Shown: piece after piece, positions 38,801 through 50,600 of the stretch | Layout: each line of letters opens with the position of its first letter | How positions within the stretch are numbered: position 1 is the first letter of the stretch | NCBI GenBank assembly: GCA_022113835.1 | Contig: JAILWY010000001.1 | Location: 16,174,501-16,238,500, forward strand | Source: Atopsyche davidsoni | Lineage: Eukaryota > Arthropoda > Insecta > Trichoptera > Hydrobiosidae | Reading direction: 5' to 3' | DNA length: 64,000 nt | Position numbers and translations under genes: made by a program | Notes under the pieces: model-generated | What the model saw: the letters and a program-made list of their open reading frames with translations, nothing else | Databases searched by the model: none | What the model was told of the DNA's origin: nothing

Positions 38801-41800
38801 TTATTCCTCCTCCTCTTCTTCTTCTTCCTCTTCTTCTTCCTCCTCTTCCTCCTCCTCTTCAACAACCTCCTCCTCTTCGGGCTCGGGCTCGTAGACAGGC
38901 TCCTCTTCAATGATGTCATCAGCCTTGACATCCTCCTCACCCTCAGGGGACTCGGGGTCGCCTCCCTTCTTGCCAGGTCGCTCGCCGAACCACTTGGGTA
39001 GCTTGGCTATGTTTTCAAACAATTAGTTGTTATTGTTTATTGATTGTCTATTGTTTCTAATTTAGATAGTCTAGATTTTAACATTCTATTTATAAGTTAT
39101 AGTTAACATTCAAATCAATAATTGTAAACAAGAAATGATTTTTAAAAAGAAAAATTCATATTATTTTTAATCTGAGGCTAGAAATTTATAAAATGGACTA
39201 TCATTACCATTACCAAAATTAAAATAATAGTAAAAAATCAGACAGCACAAGTATTAAGAATACAAATATTTTGTAGAGAGAGGCTACATTATGTTCTCTA
39301 ATTTTACTTACTCTTTTGGCGTCCACCGAACTGTCCGGCCTTATCTTGCCAGTTCTTTTCCATGGTTTCCTTGTTACAGGATTCAAGACCCTATGAATGA
39401 ATGTTAATTACGGGTAAAATAACATGAAACACACAATGCATTCAAGGGAGACTCAGGTCATGTCATCTTGTGAATATGTCGACAGTCTCAAGTGTCAGTC
39501 GATATTATTCAAAAGAAAACAACACATAACAGGGAGACGCTAAGTTTATGAACAAGAGGACACAATTACTTCATAGTTGCATGTGAATATAATAAATGAA
39601 TACATAATATATTTGTTAGTGGATCTTGCCACGAATACAGACTCAACATTTTGGCAATTAGGTAGTGAGCAGAATTGTTTCTTTGTGGATTTGTACGAGA
39701 TAACAATGGACCCTTTTTAATAATACATGGTGACAGACACTTGTCAAATACACGGGGAGAACTTCTAATACATGGAATCGTGCTTTTCTTTCATCTGAGC
39801 TTACTTTTGTTGCGTTTCATGAATTGGGAGATTCGGTCATTCCAAGTTTTTTCACTCATTTCTGCATATGTTGAGTCATAGCCCTGTTCCAGATGTATAA
39901 GTTAAAATATATTCTATTACTCTCCATCGCCTTCGGAAGGTGAACCATTATGACATTTATACTGAGCATTTTATTTATATGTGACAATAAATCTTTTCAT
40001 GTACTTAATTTTGTATAGATATTGCAATCTTTTACGATTTACATAAAAGTTAATCTTTGTTTAATACTTGAAAATAGAGTGAATAAAAAGATCACAATGT
40101 AGAAAAAAAGTTATAAAGAGGGAACCTTTATATGAACAATACCCTTGAACAACTGAACTTTAATTTTTTTAGGTATGAAAACTTTATACTTACACCCTCG
40201 AAAAGCTTCTTCTTGTCATCGTATGATCTGGTATCTACACGCCTTTCATATTTGGAGGCAACTTGGATCTTGGGCTGTAATGTAAATGTTAAATATTGTT
40301 AATATATGAAGGTGTATCAATAAATAATTTTTCCCATTCCCACATCACAATTTGACTTACGGGGTGCTTTCCGGTAAGGGCTTCAGGGTCAAGACCCTTC
40401 TTGAGGGCCTTGTGCCTGAGCTGCTGCTTTTGTCTTTCCTTCAGCTCTTTCAACTGAAATATAATGTCAATAAATTATTAATAATGCAATTGTTTTATAT
40501 TTTTATTATACGATTTGAAGTGATTGTCAATGATAACTTACGTCATAGTCTTGCCTCTTTTGACGCTCCTCCAGATCGTACTTCTCAGTCTCGAGCTTGA
40601 CAATGCATTCCCACAGTTCATTGGCTTTAAAGCGGAGTTTGTCAACGTTCAAGTGTTCAATTTCCAGGGGCTTGATGCGGAATGAAAGAGAAATCTTCTT
40701 TTCCTCTTCCAACTGTTCCTTGGTCTTGTTTCTTTCAATCTGAGCTGAGGAGAGGTTGAAGTTGTTGTCCTTCTTGGTGATGGTGAAGTTGGGTCCGGTC
40801 TTGTTGGCGTCCCTCGTGGCAGCCAGCATGGTCTGGCGCTTCTTCTCTGCCTCCTCCAGACGCATCCTCTTCTCTTCAATGTCACGCTGTTTCTTCTCCT
40901 CAATATCACGAACGCGCCTCTCTTCATCTTCCCTCTTCCTCAGGGCCATGCGCTTCTCTTCCTCAGCGCGTGATACCTACACAGAACAAAAGGATGTAAA
41001 TGGTGTTGAGGGGATAAATGCTTCGTGTGAGCTGCTGGGGGAGAGCGGATAGGTTACCTTGCGCTTAGCCTGCTTCTCCTTCAACCTCTTGAGGTCATCC
41101 TCCTCTTTGGCGCGCTGCTTGCGCCACTCATTGATGTACTCCTTCAGCTGCTCATCAAGGTCAGATCTCTTCTGATCTTGACGCTAAAGTAAACAAAGAT
41201 AATTTAAAATAATAACAGTTTAGAATAGAAACTCTAGAGACAGAAACAAATTTCCTCAGAAGTAAAGACACGTACCTTGATGAACTCTGGGTCTCCAGCG
41301 GCCGCATCTCCTCTAAAAAAGGGAAATTAAAGTTACTCGAGTGTTGAAATATTTTGGAATTGAAGTCATTAGTTACTCAGACGATTCATATTAGAAGTAA
41401 ATAAGTAATGAGAGTAACTCAACATGGTTAAGTTGTTTATGCACATAGAAAATATTGTCAAATACAGAACATTGTGAAATAGTTTAAACATAAATATAGC
41501 ACGTTTAAAAAAAAAACATTTATAAAAAAGGGTCACATGGTAAATTATTCATGCAAACACATTTATGGACTTAATCAATCATTTTCAGGTGACACATGAA
41601 TGAAATCATGGTTTTGTATCGCTTATATCATCAGAAATACTTTCTTGGGATACTTCAAAATGTCCAAGTATTCATTCAATAATATAAGGGGAAACACCAA
41701 AATCACCACTTTTCAAAAACATAACTGCCAATGAAATACCAATGATTTCATGCTATTGTATAATTTCCTTCATAACATGGATGTAAATTATTAAAACATT

Positions 41801-44281
41801 ATAAAATAAAAATGCAAAACAATGTAATTACACCGTATTCAAGGATATGGTTCACAATAAAGTTGAAAACGTTAATAATATATTAAATAAATATAAAACC
41901 AAGTTGAACGCAACATCACTCTGAGAGCAGACTTACACGATGGATGGTCTACTCCTATAAAAAAAAAAGAGAAAAAATGCGTTAACTTGCTAATAAAAAG
42001 TGTATTTCAGTAATGAATATGAGTTCTGAATATATTATATGAATCTTAGTAACCACGGACCATTGCACTAGTTAATTGATGAAATATTTATATTCTTGCT
42101 GACAGTTGGAGACCTTTCCTGGAGATAGGGCCTCCGGTTGCACTTGTGCTTGATACACTTCATTGTTTAACACTGGTTATGATGACTTCCATATTATAAA
42201 AATAGTCCTTCAAATACGTGTTTATACTGGAAAGGTACTTTATAATAAAGAATAAACAAATACATACATATATATGAAAGCCAGAACTCGCCTAGGAATA
42301 AAATGTTTGTGGTCTACAAAAGTTCTAATTGAAAGCGTTTATCTTCAGGTAAATTAAAGTACATGCGCTGGAAAATCCCTCTTAGATATCGGACGTAACG
42401 TTTTCCGAGCAGGTTTAGGTGTCTGTTGTGTAATGAGTAAATGTTTGTAAAATATATACATAGACTAGTCCTGGCTAAAGCAACACAATATCGCGACAAA
42501 ACAACAAAAAACGAAAACAGCACGTGATGGCAAACATATACGCGTGTATTAAGATGTAGCGGATTAGATAAAGCGTAGTAAACAAGTTGCGTATGACGTT
42601 GATCCCTCTTTGTTTAATTGTTAAGTTTTAACTTTTTGCTCTGTTAATATCAACCATTAAGTGAATTCCTTTCACTGACCAGCTTTTTATTTATTTTATT
42701 AGCAGAACGATTTGCCGTAACGACAGAGACTTATCGACTTACTCTTGCTTGGGAGCAGGCCTGCATCAGAAGACGCCCAACGGAAGAGGGCACGGAAAAA
42801 TGGCGGGAGAGGAAAAAAACATTTCATTAAATATCAAATTACTCATATTTCAATAACAAGTGTATTATTTATTTTATCCATACATTTATCTTTTAATACA
42901 CTTAATGATAAAATTGATGTAATCTGAATATTACTTTCTTCAATTCGCTCATTATTTTACTTAATTAAAAACAGATCCTTTACCCATAATATCATAATAA
43001 CAATATTGTTTAATTAATTATTTTATTAGTGATTATATTATTTTTAAGTAATAGAAAATATTGAAATTAAAATGTAAGGGGTTTTTTTCTGACACTGGTT
43101 AAGATCACAACAGCATTGCGTGAATTCATCTTCACTATGTCACTTTCAGTCTTGTTAAAAAGTAAATGAATTATTTTTGTTGTCAAAATTTCCGCCAGGA
43201 TTATTCATTAAGTATTAACGTTCTGTTATATTTTATTGTTTCAATGTCCACCACTCTTGATAGTATTTTAGTATAAAAACCTGCACAATCTGACATTATA
43301 AACTTATAATGTTGTTTTATCTCTTTTGTAATGAGTTAGCTGTTAATTGCATAACCTTTTTTCTTCTTATTATGGGCTACTGAAAATGCCAAATTTTTAA
43401 TTGTCAAACGTAAGCGTTATTGTTAAATGCAAGTAGTGCCATTTCCTTATTTATATATTACATCAGTCGGTTAGGTTCTTCAAAATTTTACCATAGCACG
43501 TAAACAAGTCACTTACTTCCTGCAACAAAAGAGAAAGAAAATTAATAAAGAAATAATGAACGAGTATGTTTTGATGAATCGATTATGGAAAAAGTATTTT
43601 GCTGTATCACTATAAATATGCAATCAACTGATTGTTCATTATCGGCTACTATTTCTTTTCTATTAAAATTATAATGTAAAATAAAATACTTACGTCTCAA
43701 CGACTTCTTCGACTTCCTCCTCCTCGGACCCACTGAGAATTAGAAATAATAAGTTAGGTACGTGTTCATCTTACTCGATACAATCTTATCATGCTAGGAC
43801 AGTAGTGCAACATAAGAGTGCGCAATCAGTTAGTCACTGAAGATGACAAGGAAGTGTTCAAGTTTGCACTTGAACTTTTTTAATTTTACAATTTTTATGC
43901 ACAGGTCTACGGGGGAAAACATAAAAGAAAATGTTTTACTATACCCGATATGTCAGTTCTTTGTAAACTACCAATGATGTGTTTTTTTTTTTATGAAATA
44001 ACCACGTTTACCTCCTATTCACTTTTATCCTCTCCAATTAACTTTGATGAATTTTTATGAAAAAACCTTTTTATTTTTAATTGTATCCTTACATTATTAA
44101 ACATATCAACAGTATTTAAATATGAAAATCTTAACTTCTCCAATATATATTATACATAACGATACTGATTATATTAACTTTCTGAACACAAGTCTTTGAT
44201 TTTCATCATCATTGGAGTTCAATTAGAATGTAGTTAGTTACATGAACATTGAACTTACGAGTATTCTTCATCATCAGACAT
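38801..44281 (-). CDS. up: Troponin T (upheld homologue)
   Basis: Tropomyosin-anchoring subunit of the thin-filament troponin complex in muscle. Exons, 5' to 3': 44281-44259, 43732-43694, 43519-43517, 42760-42743, 41954-41937, 41312-41276, 41183-41058, 40976-40542, 40453-40361, 40274-40194, one of the pair 39883-39805 or 39390-39312, and 39006-38801. They sum to 1158 nt (385 aa). It starts MSDDEEYSGSEEEEVEEVVE. The Tm-binding region is GDAAAGDPEFIKRQDQKRSD and after. The TnC/TnI coiled-coil region contains RNKTKEQLEEEKKISLSFRI. The C-terminus is KLPKWFGERPGKK followed by an insect-specific Glu-rich tail. The ATG lies 14 nt after a CAG acceptor, so an upstream non-coding exon is expected, probably in the CpG island. 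Gene symbol is by Drosophila orthology. Confidence 0.96.
39312..39390 (-). CDS. up: Troponin T mutually exclusive exon, version B
   Basis: 79 nt, phase 0 in and phase 1 out, encoding GLESCNKETMEKNWQDKAGQ plus FGGRQK. Same length and phases as the exon at 39805-39883, so including both would break the frame of the last exon. Strict acceptor and donor sites are present. Confidence 0.85.
39805..39883 (-). CDS. up: Troponin T mutually exclusive exon, version A
   Basis: 79 nt, encoding GYDSTYAEMSEKTWNDRISQ plus FMKRNK, aligned residue for residue with version B. Insect troponin T genes are known to have such an alternative pair, used in different muscles. Confidence 0.85.
43517..43519 (-). CDS. 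up: Three-nucleotide microexon of troponin T
   Basis: On the minus strand TTTTGTTGCAG|GAA|GTAAGTGACT places a strong acceptor and a perfect donor three bases apart. Inclusion inserts one Lys between VVET and PAPKQ and keeps the frame (phase 2 on both sides). Very small alternative 5' exons are characteristic of insect troponin T. Use of this one needs RNA evidence. Confidence 0.6.
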
Positions 44282-44759
44282 GGCGGTGGCCGGTTATTTC
44301 TGGAAAGAAACATAATTGTTAATAAATGCTTACTCATTGTTTTATTTAAGAGCTACGATTTGTGATTTCGAAAAATATATTTATTCGGATCAAAGTGCTT
44401 CCAAGATTGGATTTATTTTAATGAAACGGCAATGAATTTCTATATTAATTTAAAATGCCATTTATTTTTAAATTAATCAAACAAACAATTTGCCCATCGC
44501 TTATTCTGACCTATTTTTTCAATAATACATTATTCAATGCTCGAGTAAAAAAATAATACTGATTAAAAAAAATACATCAACTCAATTATTCATTTTAAAA
44601 TGTTCAAGTAACATTTTCAATCTTAAGATATAATTTCCGCCAGCCAGTATATTTTTTAAATTATTTAAGTATGATTCAATTTATTATTATGAAGTAAAAA
44701 TTCAATGACGGCAACTGAAAATCATAATGCGATTGTTTTGGGACATAAATACATTTAGG

Positions 44760-46625
44760 ATCAGATTGCTGCCAGCGCAACGCGGATCCGCCAGCTGACT
44801 ATCTATAGCGGCACTCGTCGCGGCCTCGGAATAACCCGACACGCTACACGCTACACGCCACACGCTACACGCTACACGCTAGAGTAGCTATCTATTCTTA
44901 TTTTCCTCGAGATAAAAGAACTCCAACTACCCAATTCCACGGCCCACTCGGTAAACTCGGCCAGGCCGCGCTTCCGGCGAAAATTCGTAGAAAAAAATTG
45001 GAAAGAGATTTTACTGCATCAAACCTTTTGTGAAAGCGCTAAATTAAATTTAACTTTAATTCTCGGCTCTTGCCCGAAAGCAAAATAAGGCGCGGGAACA
45101 AAACGGTTTTCGATACAAACTCGTCCCGAGGAATATCGCATCTGGTATTTGTTCGCGTACTCCTCCATTCGGATCCGGAGTCGACGGCGATTTCGATCGG
45201 GCATCGCGCTCTCCGCTAAATCTTCGAGCGACCGGGGCGAGTATCACTCTCGGGAGAAGCCCCGATCCGAAACGCGATGGGCGTCGTCGCGATCTCGGTC
45301 TCCTGACTTTGGACATACTTTCGCAGGCGTCGAGGGGGGCGGTTGATTTTTGAAATCGACAAAATTAAAACGCAATTCGGGCGCGGCTCGAGATCGACCC
45401 GAGCCGCCCGCGCGTCGGCCGTCGCGAGTCGCGGTTCTCGCGAATTAGAAGAATTTTTTTTTTTAACTCTCAAAGTATTGTCGAAACTCGATCGGCGAGT
45501 CCCGCTCGGTCTCGCGACCGAGGGAGGCTTCGGGTTGCGATCCGATACGATGTTATTCAATATCCGGCGGGTCTCGGGAGCTATACAAGGCGCTGGGGTA
45601 TTTATAGCCTTCCCGAAGACGTTCGGCTCCGGCGGACGCCGGATTTGGCCCGCGTCGCGCGATCAAATATAGACCCGGGACGCGCCCCGCCGGGCCCCGC
45701 GTCTCCGCCCCGATTCCGAGCGATGTCCTCGCAAAAAATGTCACGCAAGAATGCAAGAAGCGAAGGACGCGTCTCGACTCTGAGGACGAAAACGACTGGG
45801 AAAATAATTTTCGGGACTCGATTCGTTCCGCGAGCGAATCTTCCCCGGGCGGCGCCGAACTCGCAACTTTCAAAGCGGGCGGCCCTCGTCCCCGCCGCTC
45901 CTCCTCGGGGAGGCCGTCGGGGGAAGTTTTTGCAGAACGCGAGGGATGATTGTCGGGATGCACTATCGGGCGGACTCGCGGAGAGCGTCGATCGGAAACG
46001 GCACGGGCACGGCTCGAGGATTACTTTTCTAGATCACAGCCCGGTCGTCAGTCTCGAGGACGCGGACCGCCGTCGCCGATACTCGAGACGTCCGAGGAGC
46101 GATCTCCCCGAGGACGGTCGGCCGGTTCCCCGTTTTCGCGGAGCACTTTCACAAACATCACACTCGGGCACTCGGTCGGATTCGACCCTCGAGAAGAATT
46201 TGGCGATCACGACGCGCGAGACGATCGCCGGCGCGGAACTTACGGTGAGGGAAGTAGAAAGGGGCGGTGTACCCGCTGCTCGTCTTCACTTGCGACGGTG
46301 GAATGTGGAGTCCGCGGCGACCAGCACGGCTCTGAGCGGGCGCCGGGGCGGGCGGCGCGCCGGGCCGGGCCGCCCGCCCCGGCGCGCCGGCGCGAGACTT
46401 TATTTAAGAAACGCCGTTTAAATCCGTATCCAGGTCCGGTTTCCGAAAGGATCGTCTTCGTCAGCGCGCCCTCCTCCGCCCCCGCCGGCGGACGAGCGCC
46501 CGAGAGTCGGGGCAGTGCTCGGCTGCCGGGCGACGCGGCACCGGCAGCGGCGATCGCATTTCACAGCCGATCGCTCGATGGCGACGGATCGATCTGCGCT
46601 CACAACAAACTGCGCTCTTCATTTT
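44760..46625. promoter_or_regulatory. CpG-dense island upstream of troponin T
   Basis: About 1.9 kb with very high GC and CpG density, bordered abruptly by AT-rich DNA. It includes a 7-bp tandem repeat (CGCTACA, about 44842-44880). Long ORFs exist on both strands (up to 258 codons), but they show only the low-complexity Arg/Ser/Pro/Gly composition expected where stop codons are rare. It most likely holds the troponin T promoter and 5' UTR. Confidence 0.5.
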
Positions 46626-47629
46626 GATATATCGAGATGTACTACCCGCTGATGCGTTAAAATTTGCATCCTCGAGTTTCTACCTCTGATGTACTTTAAC
46701 TGAAATTTTCTATTAAACTGGATTAAATATTTTATTTTTCCTGGGTCAAAATAGTGATCGCTCCAAATGTCTGTCAATACATTAGGATGATAAAAATGTT
46801 AGTCATTGTTGGTTTTAAAAGTAAAGATCGAAAATTAAAAAAAAGTCGTCTGGCGTTCCTTCAAAAAATAAAATAAATCTCAATTTAACTTGAAACTCAA
46901 CTTCGATCCTTATTTTATTAATTTTACAATATTTTGAGAAATTATGAGCACGGTTTTGTCATCTGGCAATGATATTATTTATTATTGTCGCATTGTTGTC
47001 CTTCGATCTCGGGTTTCGGAGACTCCCGACCTTCTCGGCTAAAAGAAAACCCTCCCCCGTATGATTTGAAATGATGACGAAATACTGAATTTTTAATATA
47101 CGAGCATAGACAAAAATTCAACAAAGTGGATTATTTAAAATAAATTAATACACATTGTTGAGATGAAGTATGGCCGGCTGTGAGCGGTCGGAGTGTCGAC
47201 TCTGCGGTGACGTTTGACGTTTGGATGTTTCGATAAATTAAACTAAACTTTGGTGTCCCAGATCAGTGATATTTTCTAAATGGGTTTCAAAATAACGCTT
47301 AAATGCCTAGTTACTGTGAAAAAGTAAAACAACGTAGTAAAAATAAAAATTAGCAAAAGTCAAAACCTAAGTGGCCACTCATCATTTTGTTTATTTAAAA
47401 TATTACATATCTACCCGATACTAAGTAAGTATCAACCGTAATTATAATGTCACGTAATAATTGTGTATTCATTTTATAAACGCAATTTGTTATCGCATGT
47501 AATTATGATCTTGTTTTAGAAGTTTGGGAGAAACAACAAGAAGAGGAATAGTTTTAATTGAGTATTGAGTACATATATTAAACATTTATTGTTTAAAATT
47601 TATGTTAGATAAAGTGAAAATAATTAACA
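46626..47629. promoter_or_regulatory. Upstream region and 5' leader of HELQ
   Basis: AT-rich apart from a GC-richer segment at about 47160-47230 containing TGACGTTTGACGTTTG. This is a plausible promoter for the HELQ gene that starts at 47630. No coding exon is seen. Confidence 0.35.
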
Positions 47630-50600
47630 ATGAGTAATAAAAGCGAACCTTGTGAAGATTGTGGTATGTTAAATGTAAACGAAAGTCTAAATTTATCAAA
47701 GTTTCAATCTCCGATAGGAATAATGAAGAGTCGTAGGTATAATCCTTACAAGAACACCGCAATACCTGCTATAAAATCTTTTAAACATGAAAAAACTTTT
47801 TCTAATAACAACGAAGATCAACATCAAAGCATCGCTATCAACAAGGAAGATTGTATCGTAAACAATGAATTAGATAATTTGATATCTGATGAAAGTGCAG
47901 ATATATTTTTTTCTCCTATGTCTTGTAGGATACCCTGCAATCAGGTTAATTATTTGCCAGGCAAAGAAAACGCTACCTTAGTGGCTAATTTATCACAATA
48001 CTTTCAGGAGTCTGAAAATATGACACCGATACCGGAAAATTACAATAGTTGTGAAGATATGTTTCATGAAAATACCTCACATTTCAGCCCAAAAATGAAT
48101 GACTTGTCATTAAATTTTAGTACCGATAACAAGGTGAAGACATCATCAAATATGTCCAGATATACCAGTACTCCCTTAAAAATAAGTAACAATAACAGTA
48201 AGCCGGACTTATTTAATAAAATGTCACAAATACCTGACGATGTGCCTAAGTTTATCCTAAATAAAGATAAAATAGATCATAAATGTGAGGTGCCATCAGC
48301 CAATAACATAGAAAGTGAAAGTAAAAATAAAAATAATATGCCATTTTGTCACATTGGAAATCAAACCTACGAATCATCTCAGTATAGAAGAGAAATTCTA
48401 GAAGCTTTTAATGCTTGTGAAATGAGTATTTGTAAAGAGAATAATGATGAAAATTCCCAATCCATCATTAAAGAATTAAATAAAACCAATGACTCATTCA
48501 TGTTAAATATTCTAATAAATGAAATTTCTAAGCCTCAAAAATGCCTGAAAACAAATCTCATTAAAAGAAGATCTGCCATAAATCAAAAACAGTTTACAGG
48601 AAGCTTTTATGGACTACCTCCCATTGCCAAGTCTCTTATCCTTCAATACAAAAGAATTGAAAAGCTTTACGGTATGTTTTTTAGTGATATTTAATATATA
48701 TACTCACAGGTAGACATTTCTTATTGATAATAATGTAAGACAAAGACTTTTGTAATTCCCTTTTTAATTGTTATTAATTTTTTTTAAACGTGTTACAAAT
48801 AAGAATAAATAACTAAAAAAAAGTGAAAATGCACAAGGTTATAATTGTGGAGATTTTTATTTTTGTTCATTCTTTCAGATTGGCAACATGAATGTCTTAC
48901 TCTACCAGCTATAGATAAAAGAGATAATCTTATTTATGCGCTTCCCACAAGCGGTGGAAAAACACTTGTTGCTGAAATACTTATGTTGAGGGAAGTGACA
49001 TGTCGAAAAAAAAATGTTTTGTTTGTCTTGCCATTTGTCTCAATCGTTCAAGAAAAGGTAGATAACATTTTTTGACATCACATTTAAATACCATCAGTAA
49101 ATATGCTTGGCTTGCCTGATTCCGAAAGACATCTTTTCAAATGTGCACTGACTTTTAAGTAAGCTCTTATGTGACATATAAGTTTTTTTTAGATTTGGGG
49201 ACTTTCTCCCTTTGCAGTAGGTTTAAATTTCTTGATCGAAGAGTATGCAGCAGGAAAGGGACTTTTCCCACCAAGGAAACGAAGGCATAAAAAAAGTATC
49301 TACATAGCGACAATTGAAAAAGCTTTGGGACTTATAAGAAGTCTGTGTGAATTAAATAGGCTCGGAGAACTAGGCTTAATAGTTGTGAGTTGGAAATTTC
49401 TGTCAAAAATATTGAATTTCTTGGAAATTTCAATAATTTGTGTTATTTATTTCATATGTCTTAGTTAAAATTTTCGAATTTATCAGATCGATGAACTACA
49501 TCTTATTGGTGATTCCTCAAGAGGATGCAGTTTAGAAATGCTTCTTGGAAATGTTATGTATTCCAACGGTAAAATTTTCAAACTACCTACTGAAGTATTT
49601 GGATTAAATACCATATTTTTTAAATGTATTATTTAATTTTATAATGGGTTTTAGAAGACATACAAATTGTTGGGATGAGTGCCACAATTGGCAACATTGA
49701 TGAGCTTGCACAGTTTTTGAATGCAACTGTTTACACTCAAGATTTTAGGCCAGTCGAGTTGAAAGAGTACGTTAAATATGGGGATGATATTATGGCTATC
49801 AATTGGAGGGCAAAAGAAGACGGCGAGAGAATATCTTTTGACAGAAAAGTCAACTATGGGGTTCGTTATTCAAATATTAAAATTAATTTTAAATTTACTT
49901 ATAGAATAAATCATAGATTAATTTGTATTCCAGTATTCTCCCTCCATTGAAAAGATAGACCCTGATCACCTCGGGGGTCTTGTGATGGAGGTTATACCTA
50001 AAGGATCCTGTCTTATATTTTGTCCAACAAAGAAGAGGTGTGAAAATGTGGCTTCTCTTTTATGCCGAGTAATATTTAAGTAGGTGGTTTTATAATTATT
50101 TTTATTAATATCTGTTAAGGAATTCACGACATAGGATCATGAATCTTGTTTTCTTTTCAAATCTGATTTATTTATACATACATAGATATTCATACATTGT
50201 CTCTTATAGTAAGTGAATTCTTTTTACCATATCTCAGAAATCTTTTGGAGTATCGTTCCCAAGAAAAAAAGGCTTTAATGGAAGCTCTAAAGTCAGAAGG
50301 TAGTAATGAAAATTCATTAATTTCCTTATTACCGTGGGGAATTGCTTACCATCATTCTGGACTTGCTGTAGACGAGAGGAGGCTTATTGAAGATGCATTT
50401 AGGTATCAGATTAAGTGGTATTATTTTGAAATAAGAGTTTATAAATGACTGCTGTGTTAATATATGGGTTATACAAATTGGTAGCAGTCTGAACTGTTTA
50501 ATAATCATTCCACCAGAGATGCTGCTGCTGCAGCTACCCCATAGTTTAATGACAATTTTTTACTGATAATGTGGTCTTGAATTTGAATTAATAAGTAATA

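Noticed and set aside
45645..46627. Long ORFs (258 and 225 codons) in the CpG island
   Set aside because: They overlap in different frames, with others on the opposite strand, and show only Arg/Ser/Pro/Gly-rich composition expected from GC-rich DNA poor in stop codons. No domain or splice structure supports them.
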